Below, one piece after another: positions 10,207 to 19,070 of a stretch of DNA of 64,000 nucleotides. Source of the stretch: Cellulomonas terrae (GTDB taxonomy: Bacteria > Actinomycetota > Actinomycetes > Actinomycetales > Cellulomonadaceae); NCBI RefSeq assembly GCF_007990265.1, contig NZ_BJWH01000007.1, positions 62,001 to 126,000 on the forward strand, read 5' to 3'. The notes below the pieces were generated by a model. It had not been told where the DNA came from and did not search any database. It worked only from the letters and a program-made list of their open reading frames with translations. The translations under genes were made by a program, and so were the position numbers. Within the stretch, counting starts at the first letter, position 1, and the number at the start of each line of letters is the position of its first letter.

Positions 10207-10490
10207 TCCTGGTGTCGCTGTCCACCACGGCTGCGCACGAGATTCACGCCGTCGTGCGCAGCGTGCGCGGGCAGGAGATCGAGACGACGTTCACCGTCGT
10301 TCCAGGTGGTCCTCACGGCGTCGCCGTCGCCAACCCCGCTGTGGACATCTTCCGTGGCGAGGACATGACGGCGGCCGACATCCGAAGAATCGTCGCCGCA
10401 GTGGTGGCCTTCGACGTGGCGGCCTGGCCAGGTCCGGTTCCCGATCTTTCTCGGGATGACCGGACTCAGCCGCGCAGCAACTTGCCGTAG
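10203..10490 (+). CDS. Hypothetical 95-residue protein coupled to the GNAT gene
   Basis: The ATG at 10203 overlaps the GNAT stop as ATGA. The predicted product has a regular beta/alpha-looking pattern (VSLSTTAAHEIHAVVRSV, TFTVVPGG, AADIRRIVAAVVAF) and no membrane segment. GC-rich third positions support coding. The last 25 nt overlap the 3' end of the convergent TM2 gene, so the C-terminal tail (after about residue 85) may simply be read-through. I recognise no family. Confidence 0.5.
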   Translation: MILVSLSTTAAHEIHAVVRSVRGQEIETTFTVVPGGPHGVAVANPAVDIFRGEDMTAADIRRIVAAVVAFDVAAWPGPVPDLSRDDRTQPRSNLP

Positions 10491-10999
10491 GCGTCGCGCG
10501 CGTACCGGCCCCGGTGCACCGACAGGATGAGGAGGCCCTCGGCGAACCCCCACATCCCCATGGCGAGCGCCGCGAGCCCGAGCGTGAAGAACCCGCCGAC
10601 CACCGTGATGGCCAGCATCGTCAGCCCGCGCTTCCAGTGCCCGAGGTACATGCGGTGCAGCCCGAACGCGCCGAGGAAGACACCGAGCAGCCCGGCGGCG
10701 ACGCGCGACCGGTACCAGGTGGACGGCCGGAGCTGCACGCTGACGCGGATGCCCTGCCAGGACTCCCGGCGCGGGATGCGCAGGCCCCGCCAGGGCCACC
10801 GTCGCGGGGTGCGGGTGGGGGTCGGCTCGGGGACGGCGTCCTCGAGGTCCGGCACGGGGCCGGCCGGGTAGCGGACCGTGGCCGACAGCGGCTGGTAGGC
10901 GGGTGCCGGGGCGTGCAGGGGGCGCCGGGTGACGACTGGGCGCTCGAAGACGTCGTCGTCGAGGTCGAGTACGACGGGCCGGTCGATCGCGTCGGTCAC
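10466..10999 (-). CDS. TM2 domain membrane protein
   Basis: This 177-residue protein has a proline-rich cytosolic N-terminal half and then a TM2 domain: LGVFLGAFGLHRMYLGHWKRGLTML, with the GxFGxHxFYxG-type motif, and a second helix FFTLGLAALAMGMWGFAEGL. TM2 proteins are two-helix membrane proteins of unclear role. GTG 10999 is chosen because GGGAG lies 5 nt upstream and upstream codons look non-coding. Convergent with the GNAT operon. Confidence 0.85.
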   Translation of the reverse strand: MTDAIDRPVVLDLDDDVFERPVVTRRPLHAPAPAYQPLSATVRYPAGPVPDLEDAVPEPTPTRTPRRWPWRGLRIPRRESWQGIRVSVQLRPSTWYRSRVAAGLLGVFLGAFGLHRMYLGHWKRGLTMLAITVVGGFFTLGLAALAMGMWGFAEGLLILSVHRGRYARDAYGKLLRG

Positions 11000-11157
11000 G
11001 GGGACTCCCGTGGGTCGTGCGTCGCGGGCTGCGGCGGGTCCTCCGAGCCTAAGCCCGGGAGCCGTGCCGGGACAGGTCGATCCAGGCTCCGACCGGCGCC
11101 GGCCACCCGTGCGCGGTCGTCTGTACGGCTGCACCCCGCGGCGGTAGCGTTCGCGCG

Positions 11158-11922
11158 ATGCGTCTGCGACAGCTCGCCTGGCGAGCCACCTACGAGCTGC
11201 TCGGGTCCCGCGTCCGTCGTCCGGAGTGGTCGTTCATGAACTACGGCTACGCAGGCGGGACGCCCCTGACGCTGGACCCGGCCGACGAGCCCGACCGGTT
11301 CTGCATCCAGCTCTACGCGCACGTGCTCGACGGCCTCGACGTGTCGGGCACCGACGTGCTGGAGGTCGGGTCGGGCCGTGGCGGCGGCGCGTCGTGGATC
11401 AGCCGGACGCTCGGCCCGAGCACCACGACGGGCGTCGACTTCGCGTCGTCGGCGGTCGACCTGTCCCGGCGCGACCGGACCGGCCCGGGCCTGCGCTTCG
11501 TGCAGGGGGACGCGCAGGCGCTGCCGTTCCCGGATGCGTCGTTCGACGTCGTCGTGAACGTCGAGTCCTCGCACTGCTACGCCTCGATGGAGGCGTTCGT
11601 CGCGGAGGCGCACCGCGTCCTGCGGCCCGCCGGCTCGTTCGTGTGGGCGGACCTGCGCGGTGCCGACGACGTCGCGACGACCCGCGCCCAGCTCATGTCC
11701 AGCGGGCTGGTGCCCGTCGAGGAGCGCGACATCACCGCCGAGGTGCTGGCCGCGCTGCGCCTCGACGACGACCGCAAGTCCGAGCTGGTCCGCGAGTGGA
11801 TCCCGCGCCCGTTCCAGCGCGCGCTGCGTCCGTTCGCCGGCCTGGAGGGCACCCGCAACCCGGAGGGCTTCGCCGCCGGCACGCTGCGGTACCTGAGCGC
11901 CCGGCTGGATCGCCCGGCATAG
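11158..11922 (+). CDS. Class I SAM-dependent methyltransferase
   Basis: This 254-residue methyltransferase has motif I DVLEVGSGRGGGASWIS (near residue 65), the acidic motif II in GVDFASSAVDLSRR, FVQGDAQALPFPDASFDVVVNVESSHCY and the RVLRPAGSFVWADL post-motif. The N-terminal FMNYGYAGG stretch resembles phthiotriol/phenolphthiotriol and sterol C-methyltransferase relatives, so a lipid or polyketide substrate is possible but unproven. A TAGCGT box (11145-11150) lies seven bases before ATG, consistent with a leaderless transcript. Confidence 0.85.
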   Translation: MRLRQLAWRATYELLGSRVRRPEWSFMNYGYAGGTPLTLDPADEPDRFCIQLYAHVLDGLDVSGTDVLEVGSGRGGGASWISRTLGPSTTTGVDFASSAVDLSRRDRTGPGLRFVQGDAQALPFPDASFDVVVNVESSHCYASMEAFVAEAHRVLRPAGSFVWADLRGADDVATTRAQLMSSGLVPVEERDITAEVLAALRLDDDRKSELVREWIPRPFQRALRPFAGLEGTRNPEGFAAGTLRYLSARLDRPA

Positions 11923-11932
11923 GCACGCGACG

Positions 11933-12688
11933 TCAGTACCAGCCGTGGGACTCCGAGTGCGCCCACGCGCCGCACGGCGAGCCGTACCGGGCGTTGACGT
12001 AGGAGACGCCCCAGCGGACCTGCGTCATCGGGTTGGTCTGCCAGTCGGCACCGGCGGACGCCATCTTGGACCCGGGGAGCGCCTGCGGGATGCCGTACGC
12101 GCTCGACGACTTGTTCTTCGCGGTGGGGTTCCAGCCCGACTCGCGCTGGAAGAGCGCGTCCAGGCAGCCGAACTGGTCGGCGGCCACCAGGGAGGCCGCG
12201 TACTCCTTGACCTCGCCGACCGGGGTGCTCGACGGGACGGTCGGGGCCGAGCTCCCCGCCGGTCGGCGCGCCGCGTCCCGTGCGGCCTTGTGCGCGGCGG
12301 CCTTGAGCGCGGCCTCCGCCTCGGCCTGCGCGGCGGCCTCCGCGGCGAGCCGCGCCGCCTCGGCCTGCGCGGCGGCGATCCGCGCGAGCTCGGCGTCGAT
12401 CGCTGGCCCGAGCCACGGCACCTCGGCGTCCGGGGCGGTCCACATCGCGTCCGCCGGTGCGCTCACCGCGGCGGAGACGGGCGCCTGCAGCGCGGCCGAC
12501 GTCACCTCCCCGTGCGTCCCGATGCCGGCGCCCAGCGGTGACGAGCTCGCGCTCGCGCTGGTCAGCAGGGCGACGGCGATGACCCCGACGCTCACGACGG
12601 GGGCCACCGCGAGCGGCCGCGACCACGAGGGCACGCGGCGGGGCTGCGGCTCGGCACGGTGACGGTGCCGCTTCGGTGACGCAGTCAT
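11933..12688 (-). CDS. Secreted lytic transglycosylase-like (SLT-domain) protein
   Basis: This 251-residue protein has a basic N-terminus and a hydrophobic segment (LAVAPVVSVGVIAVALLTSASA, roughly residues 25-47) acting as signal or anchor. An Ala/Glu-rich predicted coiled coil follows (about 95-155), then an SLT-like C-terminal domain: LDALFQRESGWNPTAKNKSSSAYGIPQA with the catalytic-type Glu in RESGWN. It should cut or remodel peptidoglycan outside the membrane. GAGAGG lies 12 nt upstream of ATG 12688. Such coiled-coil/SLT proteins are common in Cellulomonas-type actinobacteria. Confidence 0.85.
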   Translation of the reverse strand: MTASPKRHRHRAEPQPRRVPSWSRPLAVAPVVSVGVIAVALLTSASASSSPLGAGIGTHGEVTSAALQAPVSAAVSAPADAMWTAPDAEVPWLGPAIDAELARIAAAQAEAARLAAEAAAQAEAEAALKAAAHKAARDAARRPAGSSAPTVPSSTPVGEVKEYAASLVAADQFGCLDALFQRESGWNPTAKNKSSSAYGIPQALPGSKMASAGADWQTNPMTQVRWGVSYVNARYGSPCGAWAHSESHGWY

Positions 12689-12789
12689 GACTGACGGGCC
12701 TCTCGTCGCGGGTGCCCGATCGTGTCGTCGGACGCAACCAGGGGATCGGCACCTCACGCGCCCGACATGAGGGGCTGTCCGAGTCGCCC

Positions 12790-13776
12790 CTACTCCGGGC
12801 GGGACGCGAACAGGTTCAGGCCCAGCGCGCCCGACAGGTAGCGGGTGGCCAGACCCCCGCGGACGCTGTTGCCGGCGGCGTCGAGGCGGGGGGAGAACGT
12901 GCTCAGGCTCCCCTTGCCGGGCGCGACGGTGACGATGCCGCCGGACACGCCGCTCTTGCCGGGCAGGCCGATGCTGAACAGCCACTCGCCGGAGCGCTCG
13001 TAGAGGCCGCTCGTGGCGAGGGCGGCGAGCACGTACCGGCACACCGACGGGTCGACGACGCGCTCGCCGGTGACGGGGTTGACGCCGCCGTCGGCCAGGG
13101 TGGCGCCCATGACGGCCAGGTCGGTCGCGGAGACGAGCAGGGAGCACTGCCGCGTGTAGACGTCGGTGGTCTCCAGCGGGTCGTGGGCGATGCGGCCGTA
13201 GGACTCCAGCAGGCGGGCGATGGCCTGGTTGCGCCGGTTGTGCGCCGCCTCGGACGCGTACACGTCGTCGTCGAGGGACAGCGGGCGGCCGGCGAACGCG
13301 GACAGGCCGGTCTGCACGAACGTCCACTTGTCCTGCGCGGTCGCACCCGGCACGAGGCTGGTGGTGGCCAGCGCCCCGGCGTTGACCAGCGGGTTCATCG
13401 GGCTGCCGCCGTTGAGCTCGAGAGCCATCACGGAGTTGAACGGCAGGCCGGTGTTGTTCACCCCGACCTGGCGGAGCACGGCCTCGGGGCCGAGCGCGTC
13501 GCAGACCAGCGCGAACACGAACGCCTTCGACACGGACTGGATCGAGAACTCGTGCAGGGCGTCGCCGACGCTGTGGGACGCGCCGGTGACCGACACGATG
13601 CTCAGGCCGAACAGGGCGGGGTCGGCGGCGGCCAGCGCAGGGATGTAGTCGGCGACCGCACCGTCGTCGACGCCGGCGTACCGGTCGTAGGCGTCCTGCA
13701 TGAGCTGCGCCACCAGCTCCTCGCGGGGCAGCCGTCCGGTGGAGATCGACGCCGGGTCGTGGAAGTCGTCGCTCAT
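12790..13776 (-). CDS. glsA: Glutaminase
   Basis: This 328-residue serine-dependent beta-lactamase-fold glutaminase hydrolyses glutamine to glutamate and ammonia. Catalytic S81-x-x-K84 lies in FSIQSVSKAF; NPLVNAGAL and the GKSGVSGGIVTVAPGKG C-terminal loop are diagnostic of GlsA. The length matches the family. Its start lies only 4 nt after the stop of the response regulator, so it appears to be the third gene of the sensor-regulator operon, an unusual linkage that suggests regulation by nitrogen or acid signals. Confidence 0.93.
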   Translation of the reverse strand: MSDDFHDPASISTGRLPREELVAQLMQDAYDRYAGVDDGAVADYIPALAAADPALFGLSIVSVTGASHSVGDALHEFSIQSVSKAFVFALVCDALGPEAVLRQVGVNNTGLPFNSVMALELNGGSPMNPLVNAGALATTSLVPGATAQDKWTFVQTGLSAFAGRPLSLDDDVYASEAAHNRRNQAIARLLESYGRIAHDPLETTDVYTRQCSLLVSATDLAVMGATLADGGVNPVTGERVVDPSVCRYVLAALATSGLYERSGEWLFSIGLPGKSGVSGGIVTVAPGKGSLSTFSPRLDAAGNSVRGGLATRYLSGALGLNLFASRPE

Positions 13777-13780
13777 GGGC

Positions 13781-14434
13781 TCAGTCTCTCGGCCTCGCGT
13801 CGTGCGCGCGGATGGCGAGCTGGACCCGGTTCTCCAGCCCGAGCTTGGTCAGCGCGCTGGAGATGTGCGACTTCACGGTGCCCAGGGACAGGTACAGCTG
13901 CTCGGCGATCTCCGCGTTCCCCAGCCCGTCGGCGACCGCCATCGCCACGTCGTGCTCCCGCTGGCTGAGCCCCGCCTCGCGCAGGTCGGGGGCGGCCGGG
14001 GCGCCACCCGAGCGGGCGTGCTCGATGAGCTGGCTCAGGACGCTCGGCGAGACGATCGGCTGCCCGTCGGCCGCGGTCCGCACGGCGTCGACGATCTGCT
14101 GGGGCGGGGTGTGCTTGAGCAGGAACCCCGCGGCGCCGGCCCGCAACGCGTCGAGGACGACGCCGTCGGTGCGGAACGTGGTCAGCACGATGACGGCCGG
14201 ACGGGGGTCCGCCGTCAGCCGGCGCAGCGCGGTGACCCCGTCGACGCGCGGCATGCGGACGTCGAGGAGCACGACGTCCGGGTGGGTGCGGGTGACCGCG
14301 TCGTCGAGCTCGTCGCCGTCGGACGCCTCCCCGGCGACCGTGATGCCGTCGGCGCCCGCGAGCATCAGCCTCAGGCCGGTCCGGACCAGCGGGTCGTCGT
14401 CGACGAGGAGGACGCGGATCGTCCGGTCGCTCAT
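13781..14434 (-). CDS. NarL/FixJ-type response regulator
   Basis: This 217-residue protein has an N-terminal receiver domain with the acidic pair in VLLVDDDPLV, phospho-acceptor D58 in VVLLDVRMP and Lys in FLLKH. The C-terminal LuxR-type helix-turn-helix begins around residue 150 (LSQREHDVAMAVADGLGNAEIAEQLYLSLGTVKSHISS). It shares ATGA (14431-14434) with the stop of the kinase gene, so the two are translationally coupled partners. Likely targets are the divergent ABC exporter genes and its own operon. Confidence 0.93.
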   Translation of the reverse strand: MSDRTIRVLLVDDDPLVRTGLRLMLAGADGITVAGEASDGDELDDAVTRTHPDVVLLDVRMPRVDGVTALRRLTADPRPAVIVLTTFRTDGVVLDALRAGAAGFLLKHTPPQQIVDAVRTAADGQPIVSPSVLSQLIEHARSGGAPAAPDLREAGLSQREHDVAMAVADGLGNAEIAEQLYLSLGTVKSHISSALTKLGLENRVQLAIRAHDARPRD

Positions 14435-15648
14435 CGCAGCCCGGCCGGGAGGACCACGGTCAGCCGGAACCGCCCGTCGCGGACCGCAGCGTCCATCCGA
14501 CCGCCCTCCAGCCGCACCCGCTCGGCCAGCCCGACGAGCCCTCGCCCGGCGCCGGGGATCTCCGCGGAGGTCAGCCCGACGGGCACGGCGTTCTCGACCT
14601 CGACGAGGAGATCGTCGTCCTGCTCCGCGACGACGACCCGCACGGTCGCGTGGGGGGCGTGCTTGCGGGCGTTGGTCAGTCCTTCCTGCACCGCGCGGAA
14701 CGCGGTGCGCTGCATCGACTCCCGCAGCCCGTCCGTCGGGACCTCCATGTGGATGTCGACGGACTCGCCCGCCTCCCGCGCCTCGGCGACGAGCAGGGGG
14801 ATGTCCCGGAGCCGCGGCTGTGGTCGCTCGGTGCCGGGCGAGACCTCGTGCAGCACGGTGAGCAGCTCGCTGAGGTCCTCGACGGCCCGGTGCGCGTTCT
14901 CGCGGATGACCACGGCCGCGGCGTGGATCTCGTCCGCGGTCGGCGGGGTGCTGTCGGGGCGGGCCGGGTCGGTGCGGTACTCCAGGGCGCCGGCGTGCAC
15001 GGACAGCAGCGAGACGCGGTGGGCGAGCACGTCGTGCATCTCGCGGGCGATCCGTTCTCGCTCGTCCCGGCGCGTCGTCGCCAACCGCTCCTCGTAGCGC
15101 TCGCGGTCCCGGGCGGCGGACTCGCGCAGACCGGCGATGACCTGGCGGCGAGACCGTGCGAGCAGCCCGAGCGTGAGCGTGAGGGCGTACATCAGCGGGA
15201 TGACGACCACCCACACGACGAGCTCCATGCCCGGCAGCGGGAAGAGCCAGTGGTAGGGCAGCGCGGTCGCGATGTGCAGCGCGGTGATGGCCACGGAGCT
15301 CAGCGGCCGGGAGAGCTTCGCCATCCGGAAGACGCCGACGAGAGTGGGCAGGGCGGCGGTGATCGCCAGCGCGCCCGGCGCCACCAGCAGCAGCCCGACG
15401 GCTCGCGGGTACCGGCGTGTCCACCACAGGAGCAGGCACGCGACGAGGCCGAGGACCTGGTCGACCGGCCAGAACCACGCGCTCACGCCCGCGACGTACG
15501 ACGGGGGGATCAGGAAGGCGTAGTAGTACCAGGACCAGAGCGACGCGGCGAACACGATCCCGTCCGCGATCCACTCGCGGCGGGTCCGGTGCGGTTCCAG
15601 CGGCGAGAGCGCGCGTACCCACCGGCGGGCACGCGTCTCGTCAGCCAT
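14431..15648 (-). CDS. Sensor histidine kinase (HisKA_3 type)
   Basis: This 405-residue membrane kinase has about five hydrophobic helices in residues 30-165, a short coiled linker, the HisKA_3 phospho-acceptor H205 in EREMHDVLAHRVS-like context (IAREMHDVLAHRVS), and a C-terminal HATPase with NARKHAP (N box) and GRGLVGLAERV (G box). There is no large extracellular sensor, so it probably senses within the membrane, as DesK/LiaS-like kinases do. GGAGG directly abuts the ATG at 15648, an oddly short spacing. Confidence 0.92.
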   Translation of the reverse strand: MADETRARRWVRALSPLEPHRTRREWIADGIVFAASLWSWYYYAFLIPPSYVAGVSAWFWPVDQVLGLVACLLLWWTRRYPRAVGLLLVAPGALAITAALPTLVGVFRMAKLSRPLSSVAITALHIATALPYHWLFPLPGMELVVWVVVIPLMYALTLTLGLLARSRRQVIAGLRESAARDRERYEERLATTRRDERERIAREMHDVLAHRVSLLSVHAGALEYRTDPARPDSTPPTADEIHAAAVVIRENAHRAVEDLSELLTVLHEVSPGTERPQPRLRDIPLLVAEAREAGESVDIHMEVPTDGLRESMQRTAFRAVQEGLTNARKHAPHATVRVVVAEQDDDLLVEVENAVPVGLTSAEIPGAGRGLVGLAERVRLEGGRMDAAVRDGRFRLTVVLPAGLR

Positions 15649-15770
15649 CCTCCGAGGATACGGAGACGCCGTCCGCCGGCGACGGTCGGCCGGCGACTTC
15701 TGGCCGGACGGCCGGGAGGTCTGGCCGATCGACCGAAGAGGACCGTGGACAGGCTGCCGAGACTGGAGGC

Positions 15771-16538
15771 ATGGCAGACGAACACGCACTCGAGCTCATC
15801 GACCTCCGCCGGGAGTTCGCGGAGAAGGTCGCGGTCGACGACATGTCGTTGCGCGTCCCGTACGGGTCGTTCTACGGGGTTGTCGGACCCAACGGCGCGG
15901 GGAAGACGACCGCCCTGTCCATGGCGGTCGGCCTGCTGCGCCCCACGAGCGGTCGCGCGCTGGTCCAGGGGATCGACGTGTGGGCCGACCCCATCGGCGC
16001 CAAGCAGCGGCTCGGCGTGCTCCCCGACGGTCTCGCCCTGCCCGAACGGCTGACCGGCGGCGAGCTCCTCACGTACTGGGGCCGCTTCCGCCGGCTGCCG
16101 AAGGACGTCGTCGCGGCGCGCACCGAGGAGCTGCTGCGGATCCTGGAGCTCGACGAGGCCGAGACGCTGGGCACCCTAGTCGGCGAGTACTCGACGGGCA
16201 TGCGCAAGAAGATCGGCCTCGCCACGGCCCTCCTGCACGCGCCGAAGGTGCTGGTCCTCGACGAGCCGTACGAGGCGGTCGACCCGGTGTCGGCGCGCGT
16301 GCTGACGCGGATCCTGCGCCGGTTCACCGAGGGCGGCGGTGCCGTGGTGATCTCCAGCCACGTCATGGCGATGGTCGAGCAGCTGTGCGACCGGGTCGCC
16401 ATCGTCGCGCGCGGGCAGGTCGTGGCCGACGGGACGCTCGACGAGGTACGGCGGGGGGCCAGCCTCGAGGACCGGTTCGTCGAGCTGGTCGGCGCGCCCG
16501 AGGTCGACGAGGAGGAGCTGGCATGGATCGCGAGCTGA
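15771..16538 (+). CDS. ABC transporter ATP-binding protein
   Basis: This 255-residue nucleotide-binding subunit has Walker A GPNGAGKTT at residues 39-47, a non-canonical signature (YSTGMRKK instead of LSGGQ, as in drug/lantibiotic exporters of the CcmA/BcrA type) and Walker B VLVLDEPYEAVD. TGGAGG precedes ATG 15771. It overlaps the permease gene by 16 nt. Divergent from the sensor kinase across 122 nt, the arrangement of exporters controlled by LiaRS/BceRS-like systems, so export or detoxification of a membrane-active compound is plausible. Confidence 0.9.
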   Translation: MADEHALELIDLRREFAEKVAVDDMSLRVPYGSFYGVVGPNGAGKTTALSMAVGLLRPTSGRALVQGIDVWADPIGAKQRLGVLPDGLALPERLTGGELLTYWGRFRRLPKDVVAARTEELLRILELDEAETLGTLVGEYSTGMRKKIGLATALLHAPKVLVLDEPYEAVDPVSARVLTRILRRFTEGGGAVVISSHVMAMVEQLCDRVAIVARGQVVADGTLDEVRRGASLEDRFVELVGAPEVDEEELAWIAS

Positions 16539-18220
16539 TCTCGCTGAAGTTCACCATGCTCCGGAACACCACGCCGGGGCTGCGCAAGGTCGGCTGGGTG
16601 TTCGGGGCGCTGGCCGTCCTGGCCACCTGGGCCGTCGCCGTGCTGGCGTCCGGGGACCAGGTGCGCGCGTCCGCGCTGACCCTCGTGCTCGCCCTGTGGG
16701 GCCTCGGTGCCGCGATCGGACCGGTCCTGACCAGCGGGGCCGGTGTCCTGCGCGCCGACTACTTCGCCCTGCTCCCGCTGCCGCGCGCCGCGCTCGGACG
16801 AGGGCTGCTGGTGAGCGTGCTCGTGAGCATCGCGTCCGGCTTCGTGCTGCTCGCCCTCCTCGCGGTCGTCGTCCACGCGCTGGTCGTGGCGCCCGCCACG
16901 GTCGTCGTCGTGCTCGTCGGCGCCCCCCTGACCTGGCTCCTCGTCGTGACCTTGTCCCGGCTCGTGTACGGGCTGCTGGGTGCCGCGATGCGGACGAAGC
17001 TCGGTGTCGAGATCGCCGGCGTGCAGTTCGGCCTGATGTTCGCGGCCTGGTTCGCCGGCTGGATGATCGTGCAGGTCGCCGTCCAGAGCATCCCGAGGCT
17101 GCTGCAGGACGGGCTCCCCGAGGGGCCGATCACGACCGTGGTCGACGCACTGCCGACGTCGTGGACGGTGCTCGCCGTCGACGCCGCTGCGGGCGGGGAC
17201 TGGTCGCGCGCAGGGCTGCTGCTCCTGGCGCTCGCCGCCGTCGACGCCGTCCTCGTGCTGGCGACGGTCCCGCTGCTGGTGCCGCGCGGCGCGGCCGTCG
17301 AGAAGCGCCGCCGACGCCGCCGTTCCCCGGGCCTCGTCGCCGGTGGCGGGATCCTGCCCGCGACGCAGACCGGGGCCGTCGCGATGAAGGAGGTCCGGCA
17401 GTGGCGTCGCGACGCGTGGCGTGCCCTGGAGAGCAGCACCGCCGTGTGGACGGGCGCCGCGATCGGCGTCTTCGCCTACCTCGGGGGGTACACCGCACCT
17501 GCTGCGCCGTTCGCCGGGCTGATCGTCGCGTTCATGCTCGGCCTGAGCGGGTGCAACCTCTACGGGCAGGACGGGTCGGCCGTCTGGCAGAACGTCGTCG
17601 GGCAGGACGAGACGTCCGTGCGGTCCGACGTGCACGGCCGGCAGTGGGCGATGCTCATCGTGTTCCTGCCGCGCGCGATCGTCGTGACGGTCCCGTTCCT
17701 GCTGCTCACGCAGGCGTGGTGGACGGTGCCGGTGCTGCTCGCGGCGATCCCCGCGGTCTTCGGCGCCGCAGCCGGCGCCGCGATCCTCGTCTCGGCGCTG
17801 GGGGTGTCGCCGGGCGTCGACCCGCGCCGGCGCCGGGGACCGAACGATGCCAACGGCAACATCGCCCTGCACGTCTGGATCGTGCTCCTGCTGGTCCCGG
17901 TGACGGTCCTGCCCACCGCCGGGATGATCGTCTGGTCGCAGGTCTCCGGGGAGCCGGCCCTCGTCGTCGGCGCGGTGGTCGCGGGGCTGCTCAATGGGAT
18001 CGCGGTGGCGTGGGCCCTGGCGCGCGTCGCGATCGGCTACCTGGCCACGCGGATGCCGGACGTGTTCAGCCGCATCCGGTACGGGCAGGTCTTCCGCCGG
18101 TCCGACGACGACGCCGGGCTGCTGTCGTGGATCGAGAGCACGACGCTCAAGGGCGAGCAGGACCTCGCGAAGCAGAAGCAGAAGCAGCGGGAGGCCCGGC
18201 TCGCACGTGCGGGGCGGTGA
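16523..18220 (+). CDS. ABC transporter permease (exporter type)
   Basis: This 565-residue polytopic membrane protein has roughly a dozen hydrophobic segments in two halves separated by a basic cytosolic loop (VEKRRRRRRS, near residue 260). The C-terminus is charged and rich in Lys/Gln. GAGGAGGAG inside the ATPase gene provides the ribosome site. It should form the membrane part of the exporter with the preceding ATPase. No substrate can be assigned. Confidence 0.85.
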   Translation: MDRELISLKFTMLRNTTPGLRKVGWVFGALAVLATWAVAVLASGDQVRASALTLVLALWGLGAAIGPVLTSGAGVLRADYFALLPLPRAALGRGLLVSVLVSIASGFVLLALLAVVVHALVVAPATVVVVLVGAPLTWLLVVTLSRLVYGLLGAAMRTKLGVEIAGVQFGLMFAAWFAGWMIVQVAVQSIPRLLQDGLPEGPITTVVDALPTSWTVLAVDAAAGGDWSRAGLLLLALAAVDAVLVLATVPLLVPRGAAVEKRRRRRRSPGLVAGGGILPATQTGAVAMKEVRQWRRDAWRALESSTAVWTGAAIGVFAYLGGYTAPAAPFAGLIVAFMLGLSGCNLYGQDGSAVWQNVVGQDETSVRSDVHGRQWAMLIVFLPRAIVVTVPFLLLTQAWWTVPVLLAAIPAVFGAAAGAAILVSALGVSPGVDPRRRRGPNDANGNIALHVWIVLLLVPVTVLPTAGMIVWSQVSGEPALVVGAVVAGLLNGIAVAWALARVAIGYLATRMPDVFSRIRYGQVFRRSDDDAGLLSWIESTTLKGEQDLAKQKQKQREARLARAGR

Positions 18221-18251
18221 CGTGTCGGACCCCGGTCCTAGCGTGGTCGCC

Positions 18252-19070
18252 ATGAGCGACGAGGTGCGGTTCGACGACGCCGACCTGCGGGGCGCGCGTT
18301 TCCAGATGGTGGACCTGACCGGCGCGACGTTCCGGTCCGTCGGGTTCCACGGCGTGGTCATGCGCGGCGTCGAGATCACCCGCACGACCATCGACGGGGA
18401 GATCGAGGACGTCGTCATCAACGGCGTCGACGTCGCCCCGCTGATCGAGGCGGAGCTGGACCGCCGGTTCCCGGACAGGGTCCTGTTCCGGCCGACCACC
18501 GCCGACGGGTTCCGGCAGGCGTGGGACGTGAACGAGCGGCTGTGGGCCGCGACGGTGGAACGTGCCCGGCGGCTGCCGCCCGAACAGCTGCACGCGTCGG
18601 TCGCCGAGGAGTGGTCGTTCATCGAGACCCTGCGTCACCTGGCGTTCGCGTCGGAGTCGTGGGTGGGCCGCGGCGTCCTCGGTGACCCGACCCCGTGGCA
18701 CCCGCTGTCCCTGCCGTGGGACGAGATGCGCCCCCGCCCGGGCGTCCCGCGGGACCGCGCCGCGCGCCCGTCGCTCGACGAGGCGCTCACCGTCCGGCTG
18801 GCCGCGATGGCGCTCGTGCGCGGGGTGGTCGACGGCCTCACCGACGAGCAGCTCGACGTCCAGGGGGAACCGCTGGTCGGCCCGGGCTGGCCCGACGAGG
18901 GCGACTCGTTCACGCCGCGCCAGTGCCTGCGCATCGTGCTCAACGAGGAGTGGGAGCACCGCCGGTACGCCGAGCGGGACCTGGCGGTGCTGGAGGCTCA
19001 GGGCAGCGGCGCCCAGAACGACCACGGCTCACCCTCGGGTCCGAGCGCCCCGTACTCGCGCACCCCGTAG
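18252..19070 (+). CDS. Pentapeptide-repeat / DinB_2 fusion protein
   Basis: This 272-residue protein opens with pentapeptide-like repeats (FDDADLRGARFQMVDLTGATF, residues 6-45), then a DinB/YfiT-type four-helix bundle: AWDVNERLWAATVERARRL, EWSFIETLRHLAFASESWVGR with one His ligand, and EEWEHRRYAERDL with the other. DinB proteins bind metal and include thiol-dependent transferases. A TAGCGT box (18239-18244) seven bases before ATG suggests a leaderless mRNA. The last 24 codons overlap the convergent MerR gene and are probably just read-through tail. Confidence 0.8.
   Translation: MSDEVRFDDADLRGARFQMVDLTGATFRSVGFHGVVMRGVEITRTTIDGEIEDVVINGVDVAPLIEAELDRRFPDRVLFRPTTADGFRQAWDVNERLWAATVERARRLPPEQLHASVAEEWSFIETLRHLAFASESWVGRGVLGDPTPWHPLSLPWDEMRPRPGVPRDRAARPSLDEALTVRLAAMALVRGVVDGLTDEQLDVQGEPLVGPGWPDEGDSFTPRQCLRIVLNEEWEHRRYAERDLAVLEAQGSGAQNDHGSPSGPSAPYSRTP

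Noticed and set aside
12689-12789. Possible c-di-AMP (ydaO) riboswitch upstream of the SLT protein
   Set aside because: Such riboswitches precede wall-hydrolase genes in actinobacteria, but this gap is only 101 nt and I could not find the conserved ydaO sequence elements.
15872-18622. 916-codon antisense frame over the ABC exporter
   Set aside because: Low-complexity shadow; the sense frames hold ABC motifs and membrane helices.
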